Shown: positions 23,039 through 33,450 of the stretch, piece after piece | Position numbering within the stretch: the first letter of the stretch is position 1 | How the letters are laid out: every line of letters begins with the position of its first letter | Source: Protea cynaroides | Taxonomy: Eukaryota; Streptophyta; Magnoliopsida; Proteales; Proteaceae | Direction: 5' to 3' | Assembly: GCA_028583415.1 (NCBI GenBank) | Contig: CM053269.1 | Location: 39,297,016-39,361,015, forward strand | Length of the DNA: 64,000 nt | Notes under the pieces: model-generated | What the model was told of the DNA's origin: nothing | The model's input: the letters and a program-made list of their open reading frames with translations, nothing else | The model's database searches: none | Position numbers and translations under genes: made by a program

Positions 23039-24420
23039 TTAACTCAGTAGTAGTTTCCTGTACTTCAGATTCTGTTTCTGATTGCTGTCCTTTTCAACTG
23101 TCACTGTCTCATCATCTTCAAGTTCTTCAAACACTAGACTTTCTGGCTCAACTATCTTGGAGTGAGGTAATTGATCATCAACTCTGACATCAGAACTTTC
23201 AACAAATTTTCCTAGTCTTTTGTCGTAGCACCTGTAAGCCTTGCTCTTGAATGAGTATCCCAAAAAGATACCTTCATCTACTCCATCATCAAACTTGCCA
23301 AGGTTTTCTTCCTTCCTTTTGATGTAGCATTTTGAACCAAAAACCTTGAAGTACCTTGCTGTAGCTTTTCTCCCAACCATAGCTCATAAGGTGTCTTGTT
23401 CTCATGTGGTCTCAACATGCATCTGTTGGTGATGTGGACTGCTGTGTAGATACCTTCTCTCCAAAAATGTTTAGCAATATTATTTTCTGAAAGCATTGTT
23501 CTTGCCATTTCTTACACTGTTTTGTTCTTTCTCTCAACTACCCCATTTTGTTGGGGAGTTCTAGCTGCTGAATGTTGAATTCTAATTCCACTTTCATTGT
23601 AGAATTTAGATAATTCATTCCTTGTAAATTCCTTCCTTGATTTGATCTAAGACATTTGATTGTATTGCCAGTTTCATTCTCAACTCTTTTCTTGAATGTC
23701 TTGAACCGATCCAAGGCTTCAGTCTTGTCTTTAAGGAACATGACCCAAGTCATCCTAAAATACTCATCAATGAACAAGATGAAGTACCTTTCTCCTCCAA
23801 TGGCTTGAGTCCTCATGGGCCCACATAAATCTGTATCTATTAAGTCTAGTGGCTTGCTTGAATAAAATTCTTTGGATTTGTATGTAGCTCTAGCTTGCTT
23901 TCCCTTCTGACATGGCCCACAGACATGGTTTTCAGGAACCTTCATAATAAGAAGATCTCTCACTGCTTCCCGTCTACTAATCTTTGCAAGATTCTTGAAA
24001 TTGATGTGTCCCAACCTTCTGTACCACAGCCAGTTCTCATCATCTTGACTCATCAGGCATCCGTTGTTGACCTCTGATAGAATATATAAGTTTCCCACTG
24101 TTCTAGCTCCTAGAGCCACAACTTTCTTTGTTCCAATCTTGTTGATAACACAACCATCTTTGTTGAAGGTGATCTCATTTCCTTGGTTACAAATGTGACT
24201 TATACTCAGTAGATTATGCTTCAGTCCATTAACATACAATACATTATGGGATTTGATTTTTCCACTGTTAATGCTGACTGATCCCCTTCTTTCAACTCTA
24301 GCACCATCATTGTTTTCAAATCTTACTGATCCTCCTTCTTCAGCATTTAGATTAAGAAACTTCTCCTTGTCACAGTTATGTGAGTAGAGCACCCACTGTC
24401 AAGAATCCATGGAGATGACT
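23039..24420 (-). pseudogene. Copia protease end, GAG-pre-integrase and integrase of Sirevirus 1
   Basis: The protease active site PWILDSGCSTH is readable near 24390-24410, but a one-base deletion just after it shifts the frame. The next frame (24392-23538) gives HHCC residues (WYRRLGHINFKNLAK, CGPCQKGKQ) and the integrase core starting at DTDLCGPM. The integrase C-terminal part follows in two more frames (23508-23278 and 23380-23039), the second with KVFGSKCYIKR and FLGYS blocks. Confidence 0.9.
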
Positions 24421-24604
24421 TGCCATTTTTCTTGAGAGCTGCTTAAACTATCAATGACTTGTCACCTTTTCTTTGAATTTTCTCAACCCACACTGCCTTT
24501 TCCTTCACTGTGATAGGTTGTGTAGCCTCTTCTTCTACAACTCTTTCCTTTCTCTGAGCTTGTCTCCTAGAAAGATTTCTTTTTACCTTCCTTCTAGGTT
24601 GCCT

Positions 24605-24961
24605 TTAAGATGGAAGGATTGTTTGACAATTTCTGGCTATATGGCCAAATTCCTGACATATGTAGCATTCAATTCTTTCATCAACTAGAGGAGCAAATCT
24701 GTTGTTGCTTGTAAATACTAGTGGTCTAGCTTGTCTTCTGCACTCTGTAATTCTATGTCCATATCCATTACACCCATAATAGTATCCTCTGAAGCTCTCT
24801 CTTTGTATAGAATTGTACCCTTGCCTTTTGTGTCTATTTTGGTTAACTGTACTAAATCCTTCTTTGTTAGTCTTGTCCTTGGGAACCCTCTCAACATGTG
24901 GTTCTCTCTGCTTTGCTTTAACAAAGACAATAGGGTTTTCAGCAGACCCTTTTCCTTTCAC
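24605..24961 (-). pseudogene. Sirevirus zinc-knuckle segment
   Basis: Two cysteine-rich blocks, CNGYGHRITEC and CYICQEFGHIARNC, about 40 residues apart. The second is a full CCHC knuckle. This pair between gag and protease is characteristic of Sireviruses. Confidence 0.85.
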
Positions 24962-25084
24962 TTTTTCACTCCTCTGCTTGTCATATCTAAGTCCAGATTT
25001 TATATGGGAGGACCTTTGGTAGCTAAGAATCTCATCAAGTATGTTATCTTCATCTTCCTCCTGAGAACAGTCATCTTCATTTTC

Positions 25085-25567
25085 CTATATTCTAACTGTC
25101 TTCTCCTTTGACTTTAGAATAGTCACAGAAGGAGCTGTTGTGGATGCCTCTAGATAACTTTTCTGCATTCTCACAGAGTCTGCAAGCTCAGTTTCAAGTC
25201 TGATAATCACTTCTTCAAGCTTTGCACATTCTAAAGTTTTCACTGCTAGCTCACTATCCAAGTCATCAATAATTTTCTTAGCCTTGTCAAGAGCAGTTAG
25301 CATCTGTTTGATCATCTCACCAGCATCATTATACTGCTCATTCAATGTTCTGTTTTTCTTCTTTTTTGCCTTGAGCTCTGTAAGGGCTGAATATAGCTCA
25401 GCCTCAAGATATGGTTTATCATCTATTTCTTTTCTTCTCTTAGAAACATCGTTCTTATTCTTAGAGGCTTCAGTTTCTTCAGGAGCTTCATCAAGCCTGG
25501 CTATAAACAATATCTCACTGTCATCTTCTTCTACAGAATCATCTAAGAGTTTACATTGTTTTGTCAA
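25085..25567 (-). pseudogene. Sirevirus coiled-coil segment of gag-pol
   Basis: A 160-residue open frame, rich in Lys/Glu, with heptad-like spacing of hydrophobic residues from about residue 55 to 145 (LYSALTELKAKKKKNRTL, MIKQMLTALDKAKKII, LETELADSVRM). It sits between a degraded first zinc knuckle (NCGGLGHFASKC, about 25660-25705) and the knuckle pair. Confidence 0.75.
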
Positions 25568-25686
25568 AAAGCTTCTCTTCTTTGGTATGAATTTATTCTT
25601 ACCCTTTTTGTCCTGACTCTCTTTGACTTCTTCATCATCAGAGTCATAAACTCTTCCCTTCTTCTGACACTTGGATGCAAAGTGTC

Positions 25687-26421
25687 CTAGGCCTCCACAG
25701 TTGAAAATCTCATGGTTAACTTGCCCTTATACTTGTCACTTCTTTTCTTTAATTTTCTAGCTAGATAAGCTATGAGTTCATCATCTGAGTCTTCAGAGTC
25801 ATTATCTTCATCTGCTTTTGACTTCTCTGCTGGTTCTTTAATTTTTAATTTTTTCATAGCTTCAAAAGCTGCTTCTTTCTCCACTGGCACTGGCTCTATC
25901 ATTCTCATCTCATAAGTGGTCAGAATGCCATGTAGCTCATCAATAGTAAGACTATCCAAGGTAGTGATTTCTTCAAGTGCAAACACCTTTGCATTATACA
26001 ACTTGGGCAGGGTTCTCAGAACCTTCTTGACAACATGAATCTCCTTCAGCTCTTCACCCAGTGCTCTGATTGCATTGGTAACTCCATTTACTCTGTTGAG
26101 ATAGAACTCAATGGTTTCTCCTTCAGTCATCCTCAGACTCTCAAACTGAAATCTCAAAATCTATAATTTTGCCTCTTTGATTTTGCTATCTCCTTCATGT
26201 ACACTCTTCAGCTTGTCCCAAATTTCTTTGAATGTAGGACAGCTGATAACTCTGGTGAGCTCATTGCTTACAAGTGAAGCCAGAAGAGTTGTGACTGCCT
26301 TGGCTTTATTTTCTCTATTTTTCATCTCTACTGCATCAGTAATGTCTTCTGTGGGGTGCTTGTAGCCATTTTTCACTGCTAACCATACACCATAGCCTTG
26401 GGCTATCAGATATGCTTCCAT
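25687..26421 (-). pseudogene. Copia gag of Sirevirus 1
   Basis: Two open frames in the same phase (26421-26161 and 26157-25687) are split by one stop codon. They read as a copia gag polypeptide with MEAYLIAQGYGVWLAVKNGY at the start and a VLRTLPKLYNAKV block later. A frameshift near 25690 separates it from its first zinc knuckle. Confidence 0.9.
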
Positions 26422-26563
26422 TCAAATTTCCACACACTGTAGTTGGTCCCATCAAATATGGTATTCTTCAATGTCCATGTTGATCTTCATTTGAAGCCAT
26501 TTCTCACTGTCTCTCAGCAGTGTCAGTACTCGAAGCTGTTAGTCTTCTTCCCTTGGGAACCTT

Positions 26564-26575
26564 GCTCTGATACCA
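26564..26575 (-). promoter_or_regulatory. Primer-binding site of Sirevirus 1
   Basis: TGGTATCAGAGC on the minus strand, two bases inside the 5' LTR. It is complementary to the 3' end of plant initiator methionine tRNA, the usual primer of copia elements. Confidence 0.9.
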
Positions 26576-28079
26576 ATTATGATTCTCAGGTTGATACTGA
26601 GAGGGGGGTGAATCAGTAATCACTAAAAACTTTCCTACAACTGTGTAGACTATCTAGACCAACCATACTATGTTGTCAAGAGCTGACTGGGGTGGTTATT
26701 TACACATTTGCCTTGTTAACACATTTTGTGTAACACACCATACCATACACCTACAGGTATCCATACCAGAGGCTTAGCATACCAAGTGTGTACACCCAGA
26801 CCTGCAACCCATGCACTTCAAATGTACAACACACACAATCACATCCACAACACAGTATGTCACCTATCACACGCTGTGATGGCTACTCCACAGGGTAATA
26901 CCCTAAACAGGGTTTTGTATTATACCCAATACACTACTCAAGATGATTTTTCTATTACTACAGCTCAAGTGCTACAACACAAATACATTCTAAGCAACAA
27001 CTGGAATCCAAGCAACAACCCCAATCCTGTCAAGCCCCTACTTGACAGGTTTCAGAGAATAATTAATGAATTGATTACAAACCCTTCCCAGACATCACAA
27101 ATACTACAACATAGGGTTTGTGCGCGTGATTACCTCCCAGCATGATCACGACATGTGTAGAGTTTACAAAGCAGGCTTTTCTACTTCTTCAAAGGTGGTG
27201 GGTGAGCTTCTTTACTAAAAATGGGAGTTCGACATTCTCTCAATTATTTTTGCACAACTCCAACTTCACCAGATTCTCAAAACACTCTCACACTACCTCT
27301 GCCTAGTTCCAGTAAGGCATAGATGAAAAATAAAGATAGGTAGGGATCAAAGAACATCTCCAAAGTGCTCCATACTAAGGTTTTCAATAAAAATCACACT
27401 TTTTCCTCTCTGTAATTTCTCTTAACTAGTTGCAATAGGTAGAGCTTCGAAAATGGAGTTCAGGGGACTTTGAATCACCCCAATCCGAGTTCGGACGGAC
27501 AAGATATGGCCATCAGAAGATTGACCACCCAGATTAGATTAAATGGCATCTTGGGGTCTAATTCGGTATGCCGCGCCACACTCGAATGCCACCTCCGCTG
27601 ACTGGTCAGACGCATCTGTTGCCCATTGATTGGTCAGAAAGGAATCGTGCAAAATCGATCATTGGATCTATCGGTGAAAAGCGGGAACTTCTCTGGGCCG
27701 TTCGATTATCCAAAAAGCGTCAAGCGATGTCGGCAGTGATTCTAGCCATGCGATTAGGATCTGTACCGCCGATGCACCATAGAGACGCCACACTGAATCA
27801 AGGATCCACTTTTATGTGATGCGAACCACTTTAATAAACTGCATTTGGCCAATAAAAAAGCTCGCACAAGCATCTTGACAGAACAGAGAAGAACATTGAA
27901 TCCCGCCGTTTCTCTAATCCTCGGATAGGGATTGGACCTTCATGGTTCTTCTCTGGTCATTTTTTTGGAATCATCAAGTAATTTCTTTTGACCAAAATAC
28001 CCCTAATGCACATGCGGGGGCTTGCGAGGCATGCGGGTGGCTGGCCTTAAAGGCCTGCGGGCCTGTGAGCCTTGCGAGC

Positions 28080-28579
28080 NNNNNNNNNNNNNNNNNNNNN
28101 NNNNNNNNNNNNNNNNNNNNNNNNNNNNNNNNNNNNNNNNNNNNNNNNNNNNNNNNNNNNNNNNNNNNNNNNNNNNNNNNNNNNNNNNNNNNNNNNNNNN
28201 NNNNNNNNNNNNNNNNNNNNNNNNNNNNNNNNNNNNNNNNNNNNNNNNNNNNNNNNNNNNNNNNNNNNNNNNNNNNNNNNNNNNNNNNNNNNNNNNNNNN
28301 NNNNNNNNNNNNNNNNNNNNNNNNNNNNNNNNNNNNNNNNNNNNNNNNNNNNNNNNNNNNNNNNNNNNNNNNNNNNNNNNNNNNNNNNNNNNNNNNNNNN
28401 NNNNNNNNNNNNNNNNNNNNNNNNNNNNNNNNNNNNNNNNNNNNNNNNNNNNNNNNNNNNNNNNNNNNNNNNNNNNNNNNNNNNNNNNNNNNNNNNNNNN
28501 NNNNNNNNNNNNNNNNNNNNNNNNNNNNNNNNNNNNNNNNNNNNNNNNNNNNNNNNNNNNNNNNNNNNNNNNNNNNNNN
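28080..28579. other. 500-base run of N (assembly gap)
   Basis: The gap lies in the GC-rich ladder of the Sirevirus 5' LTR. In the other LTR the matching interval (about 20666-20751) is only about 86 bp, so 500 is a placeholder length. Open frames read through the Ns are meaningless. Confidence 0.95.
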
Positions 28580-29019
28580 GTGTGCTGGCTGGGCAGGGCA
28601 TGGCCTGGCTTGTGTGCTGGTTGGGCTGGCCAGCTAGGTGATCTGGCTGCTTAGGTGGCTGGCCACCTTAGGTGGGACCCACCTAGTCCCACACTCTCTC
28701 CTCTTTCTCTCTCTACATTCCCACTCTCTCTCTCCTCCTTCTCTTATACTTTCTCTCTCTTCATTCTCTGTCATATTTCTGGTCTTCAACCATACAAGGA
28801 GCCTATTGATTGTCCACTTTGACTGCTAACTGTCTACACTGCTTGCAGACAATCTCTCTCCTCCATATCACTAGGCCAAGGTTACCAACAATGACAACAC
28901 ACACTACAACAAAAATGGTTTTTTGTGACGGAAATTAACGACGGTTTTATGTAATCGTCTTAAATAATTCATATTTACGACGTTATCTATATTTCGTCAT
29001 CTATAGTTATGTTTTAACG

Positions 29020-29521
29020 ACGGAATTATTTATCCGTCTTATATAACCACTTAAATACGACGGAATTATACATGGCGTCATGTATAACCTAATTCCTAAG
29101 CGCGTATGTATTTTTTTTTCCACGGTGTTCCCGCCAATCCGTAATTACAACGGAGCAGTTGTACACGTCGTATATAGATATGTAGTAACGACAGAAATCA
29201 CTTATCATCGTATATATATAAGTAGTTATGACAAAAATTATTTTCCGTCGTATATGGATATACATTTTAGACGGAATTATTTATCCGTCTTATATAACCA
29301 CTTAAATACGACGGAATTATACATGGCGTCATGTATAACCTAATTCCTACGCGCGTATGTATTTTTTTTTTTCACGGTGTTCCCGCCAATCCGTAATTAC
29401 AACGGAGCAGTTGTACACGTCGTATATAGATATGTAGTAACGACAGAAATCACTTATTGTCGTATATATATAAGTAGTTATGACAAAAATTATTTTCCGT
29501 CGTATATGGATATACATTTTA
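29020..29521. repeat. 251-bp tandem duplication in CACTA left end
   Basis: Units 29020-29270 and 29271-29521 are nearly identical. Each holds CCGTCTTATATAACC and a GCGCGTATGTATTTTT segment. The right end lacks it. Confidence 0.85.
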
Positions 29522-29924
29522 GACAGAAAACATAGTTACGACGGGAATTAAATTCCATCGTATATAGATATATAGTAACGACGGGAATTAAATCCCATCG
29601 TATATAGATATATAGTTACGACTGGAATTACTTTCCGTCGTATATAGATATACATTTAGGGCGAGATTTCAATCCCGTCGTATATCCCAACGGATATTCC
29701 CTCGACATTTTCATTTTTTTTTATTTTCCCGTGGCTTGCTGGAGGTATGTGACGGTTCTTAAGAACTGTCGGATCTTCTATAACTGTTTCTCCATTATCC
29801 CATATTCCCAAAGTTTTCCCACTGCACGCCATTTATTCAAGCCGTTTCCTGCTTCTTCGTCGGTTCAATGCCATCTCCACCTCCGTCGATCTCTATTTCC
29901 GCCAAATCCTAACCCCTATCTCCA

Positions 29925-30315
29925 TCGATATCTGATCAGTTCGGCAATCTCCTTCTCCATCGTCATCCATATTGTCCTTCTGATACAGTTTGATGCCGCC
30001 GCCAGCTCCTCCATCTCCACCTTCTGCATACTTGATGCTGCTGCTATATATGGTCATCTCAGGTAACATCACAGCAATCTCCTCTCCTCCATATCTATTT
30101 CCCAAATCCTTACACTAATAAGGTACCTCCATCTAATCAGTTCGGCTCTATCTCCTTCTCCATCGTCATCTCCATATTCTCCTTCTGATCGAGTTCGACG
30201 CCGCCAGCTCCATCTCCGCCTTCTGATTGCCGCTGCTATAGGTCATCAGGTAACATCACAATCTCATCTCCTCCATCTCTATTTCCCAAATCCTAACCCT
30301 AAGGTACCTCCAATA
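29925..30315. repeat. Tandem duplication of about 180-200 bp inside CACTA
   Basis: CAGTTCGGC...TCTCCTTCTCCATCGTCAT, a GCCGCCAGCTCC block and a CAGGTAACATCACA...CCAAATCC block occur twice, with a third start at about 30302. The blocks include CAG/GTAACA junctions that resemble an exon end and splice donor. The source gene is unknown. Confidence 0.7.
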
Positions 30316-31141
30316 TCTCAGTTCGGCTAATGAAGTGGTTGGCATCTCCTCTTTCAAGGAGTTTGATGCACAATAAAAGGAGATTCTTCGTTCTAGTTTG
30401 AATTTTTATGTGGATGTGTTGCTTTGCTAACTGGTGTTCTATATGTATTAGATGATTCTTTTTTTTTTTTTGGTTGGGTGGGTGGGGGGGTAAGTGTATT
30501 AGATGATTACTTGTTTACAATGGAAATTTACTATTACGGTCCCGTGCTAATGAAACCGGGCATCAAGACCATAAACTGTTATCGGTAATTTTCTCTTCAA
30601 CGGTCATTCTTAGATATGCTAATTTGTGTATAAATAACATGTCTTAAAGTGTGCAGAAAATTGGAAGATCTCCTTTCAATTTTGATTTCCATGATCTCGG
30701 TTCATTTTGATCAAAATAGTGGTACTTTCATTGATTCTTAAAACAAATGAGGTAGTGGTAGTTTCTTTGATCTTAAGAAAAAAAAAAAAAAAGAATGACT
30801 GGACATGAAAATTGAAAGCTTAGCTAGCTATTATTTGATTTGCCTCATATTGAAGATTGAATGATTATATAAAAAATTTCCCAACATTTTAACTAGAAGC
30901 CCCGAAAAGCATGTTTGTTGTCAGAAACATAACTCATAATCCTGGTCAGTCTGGAGTATTATTAGATTTCAAGTCTGATTTCAATCAAATCCGTATTTTA
31001 ATTTGAGGTTACTATCTTTGACAATGCTGAAGTTCCTAGTTTTGACCTTTCCTATCTTGAACTTCACTCCCTTTCCGACTGAATCCTCAGTGAGTAGACC
31101 TGAAGTATAAAGGTAACATTTCTCTTATTAACATGCAATAG

Positions 31142-31588
31142 GTTCCCGGGGTAGCCGATGGGGCTTTGTGGCTCCCAAGAGAGTAAATATAGTAGCAATT
31201 CTCGGTGGAGGATTAATGGGTTTTGGAATGGCGACAACATTGATACTTAGTAATTGCCCTGTGATTCTAAAAGAAGTAAATGAGAAGTTCCTAAAGGGTG
31301 GTATTGGTAGAGTCAAAGGTGTGGTATGAATTTTGTATCAGATTATTTGTTGCTTAGCATTGTTTTTCCATCAGGAAAACTCATAATGTATCATATTTAT
31401 TACATGATTTCAGCCAATCTGTAGAGTCGCGTAAAAAAAGGGACAATGGCTCAAGAGAAGCTTCAAAAGACCTTGCAAAGTCTTGATTCTTCATCGTCTA
31501 CAACAATAAGTGCAAAGCTATCCCAGACCCTAGATAAAAAAGTATATTGAGAAAGCAAGGAGCATTTCTGGAGTGACTGTTGAACCCA

Positions 31589-31590
<2 letters not shown>
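31142..31590 (+). pseudogene. MFP2-like (peroxisomal multifunctional beta-oxidation protein) fragment captured in CACTA
   Basis: The first exon (31142-31318) encodes the NAD-binding start of the 3-hydroxyacyl-CoA dehydrogenase domain (VAILGGGLMGFGMATTLIL, then LKEVNEKFL). It ends at a GT donor. After a 95-bp intron, exon two (31414-31590) continues in phase (SRVKKGTMAQEKLQKTL). In another frame it then jumps to a much later part of the same protein (KKYIEKARSISGVTVEP). A stop replaces a Gln early in exon two. A full MFP2 is about 720 residues, so this is a rearranged, dead fragment. The splice sites still fit. Confidence 0.85.
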
Positions 31591-31635
<45 letters not shown>

Positions 31636-32392
31636 TGTGTATGTGCGTCGCTTCTTGATTTTTGTAATAATCTTGTTCACATACTATGTAGTCATTGAAA
31701 AAAAGGTTTTCTTCCACTTCACCTATGTGAAGAAAGTGGGTTGACAAAACTCTCCTTCAATTCAAGTTTTATTGATTGATCTGGCCATGATATATACATA
31801 TCAAACAGGAGAAATAGATTTTGCTCTTTGGGTTGATCAACTTAGTTTACATTATATCTTATAGCAAGGTCTAGTAGGCACACTTGGTGATTTTAGACCA
31901 CACTGTGCCACCTCTCGGAGAAGATGACAACTGATTGAGTGGATTGATGAATCATTGGGGCAGACAGAGTATGAAGTTGGGTTTATTAAGTTCTTAATTT
32001 TCTGCTGTATAAGATGACAACCTCATTGATTTTGGTCATGCAATAAGGGTATTTAAATGCTGGGTTTAGAATTTTGGCCATGGATAGGAGCATCTTAAAA
32101 ATTTTAATGAGTATGGCATTTTTTCCCTGCAAGATACTGTTATTACTTCATTGATGCTTTCGATTTTCCCCCTCAATGAGAATGTGGTTTATTGAAAACA
32201 TGAGATGACTTCTGATGTCTAGCATTAGGTTCTGTGATTCAAACGAGGCTTCCACTTATTTTATAGTTGAAAAGCTTTTAGATAGAATTGATCTGGGTCT
32301 GGTCTAGCATAAGGTTCTGTGCAAAGTTATTGTTTATGAAGTTACAAAAGATCTGAGTGATTGAAGATTATTTTTTGTTCTTGTAGGCACTG

Positions 32393-32588
32393 GGGATCAT
32401 CTCCCATTAATTTTTTTAGTTACATTAATTGTACGGTCGGTCACCTTCTCAGGTAACATCACATTCTTCCTCTCTTTCTTTCTTTTTTGGGGGATCATCT
32501 CCCATTAATTTTTTTAGTTACATTAATTGTACAGTCAATCACCTTCTCAGGTAACATCACATTCTTCCTCTCCTTCTTTCTTTTTTTG
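32393..32588. repeat. 98-bp tandem duplication inside CACTA
   Basis: GGGATCATCTCCCATTAATT through CAGGTAACATCACATTCTTCC occurs twice with a 98-bp period and few changes. Confidence 0.9.
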
Positions 32589-33377
32589 TTTTGAGTTTGT
32601 TTCTTCTTATTTTCTCAATAAGTCCAGATTAGGAGGGGGTTGCTTGGTTTGTTTTATTTTTATTTTTCCTCTTGGGTTTAATTTTTTGTCCACTGTTTTT
32701 TTTATTCTTAGTAGGTGTTTCAGTTGGGGACTAGGGTTTTGGTTTTCAAGGCCAATGTTGCTGACAACACTAGGTTTGATTGCTAACCCTATCTTGTACA
32801 TAGGAACATTAACCATATAGTTGGTGCCTAAGGTTTCCATTATCGCTTTTAGCAGCCAATCTTTTAGTTGGCCAGCCGATCTTTTGACAAATCTCTCATG
32901 TTTAGTGCACATTAGCATGGAAGTTTGCAATGATGGAAGTTTGCAGTGAATATGAACCAATCAATGATTGTTTTCCACTTGTGCAAGGTCTGGTGTATTT
33001 ATGAATAAATGAGAACTATAATGACCAATGTAGTATTTGACTTAGTTGAGTTTTTTCTTATAAGTTGATGAACTCTTTGTGCATGTGTATCACATTAGCA
33101 AATTAGAGTCATTAAACCTCGGAGATCAAGTTTGAAAACTGAGTGAACTAAGTAGTCAAAGTCCATTTGCTAGTTAATACTACATTGCTCTTTGTTTTGA
33201 GGATGGGTTTGATACTTCTTGCAGGAATTGCAGTATTTGTCATAAATGATGATTTTCCATTTCCTTCTACATGTTTACTGCTTTGGTACATTGGTTTTAG
33301 TCCACTAGGATTTGCTTACTATTATTACTATTTTGCTGTACTTTATTTCTTGTCAATTTTTGTCATGGGGTCTTGGT

Positions 33378-33450
33378 AGGTGGATTCCTGGTTGCTGCAT
33401 CTGTTGCTAGTGTGGTTCAATCTCGGCACAAAAGAGCTCACTTCCAAGGT
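33378..33450 (+). other. Possible captured exon of unknown origin in CACTA
   Basis: An AG acceptor (TTGGTAG) is followed by an open stretch reading GGFLVAASVASVVQSRHKRA and then a GTATTT donor. I do not recognise it. Other AG...GT-bounded pieces occur near 34553-34603 and 34910. Confidence 0.3.

Noticed and set aside
27942..28654. Long open frames through the N run (184-231 codons)
   Set aside because: They are open only because Ns translate as X; flanks are Sirevirus LTR.
31463..31747. Minus-strand frames with Glu/Arg repeats over the CT run, and similar at 50324-50618
   Set aside because: Translation of a dinucleotide microsatellite; no other coding signal.
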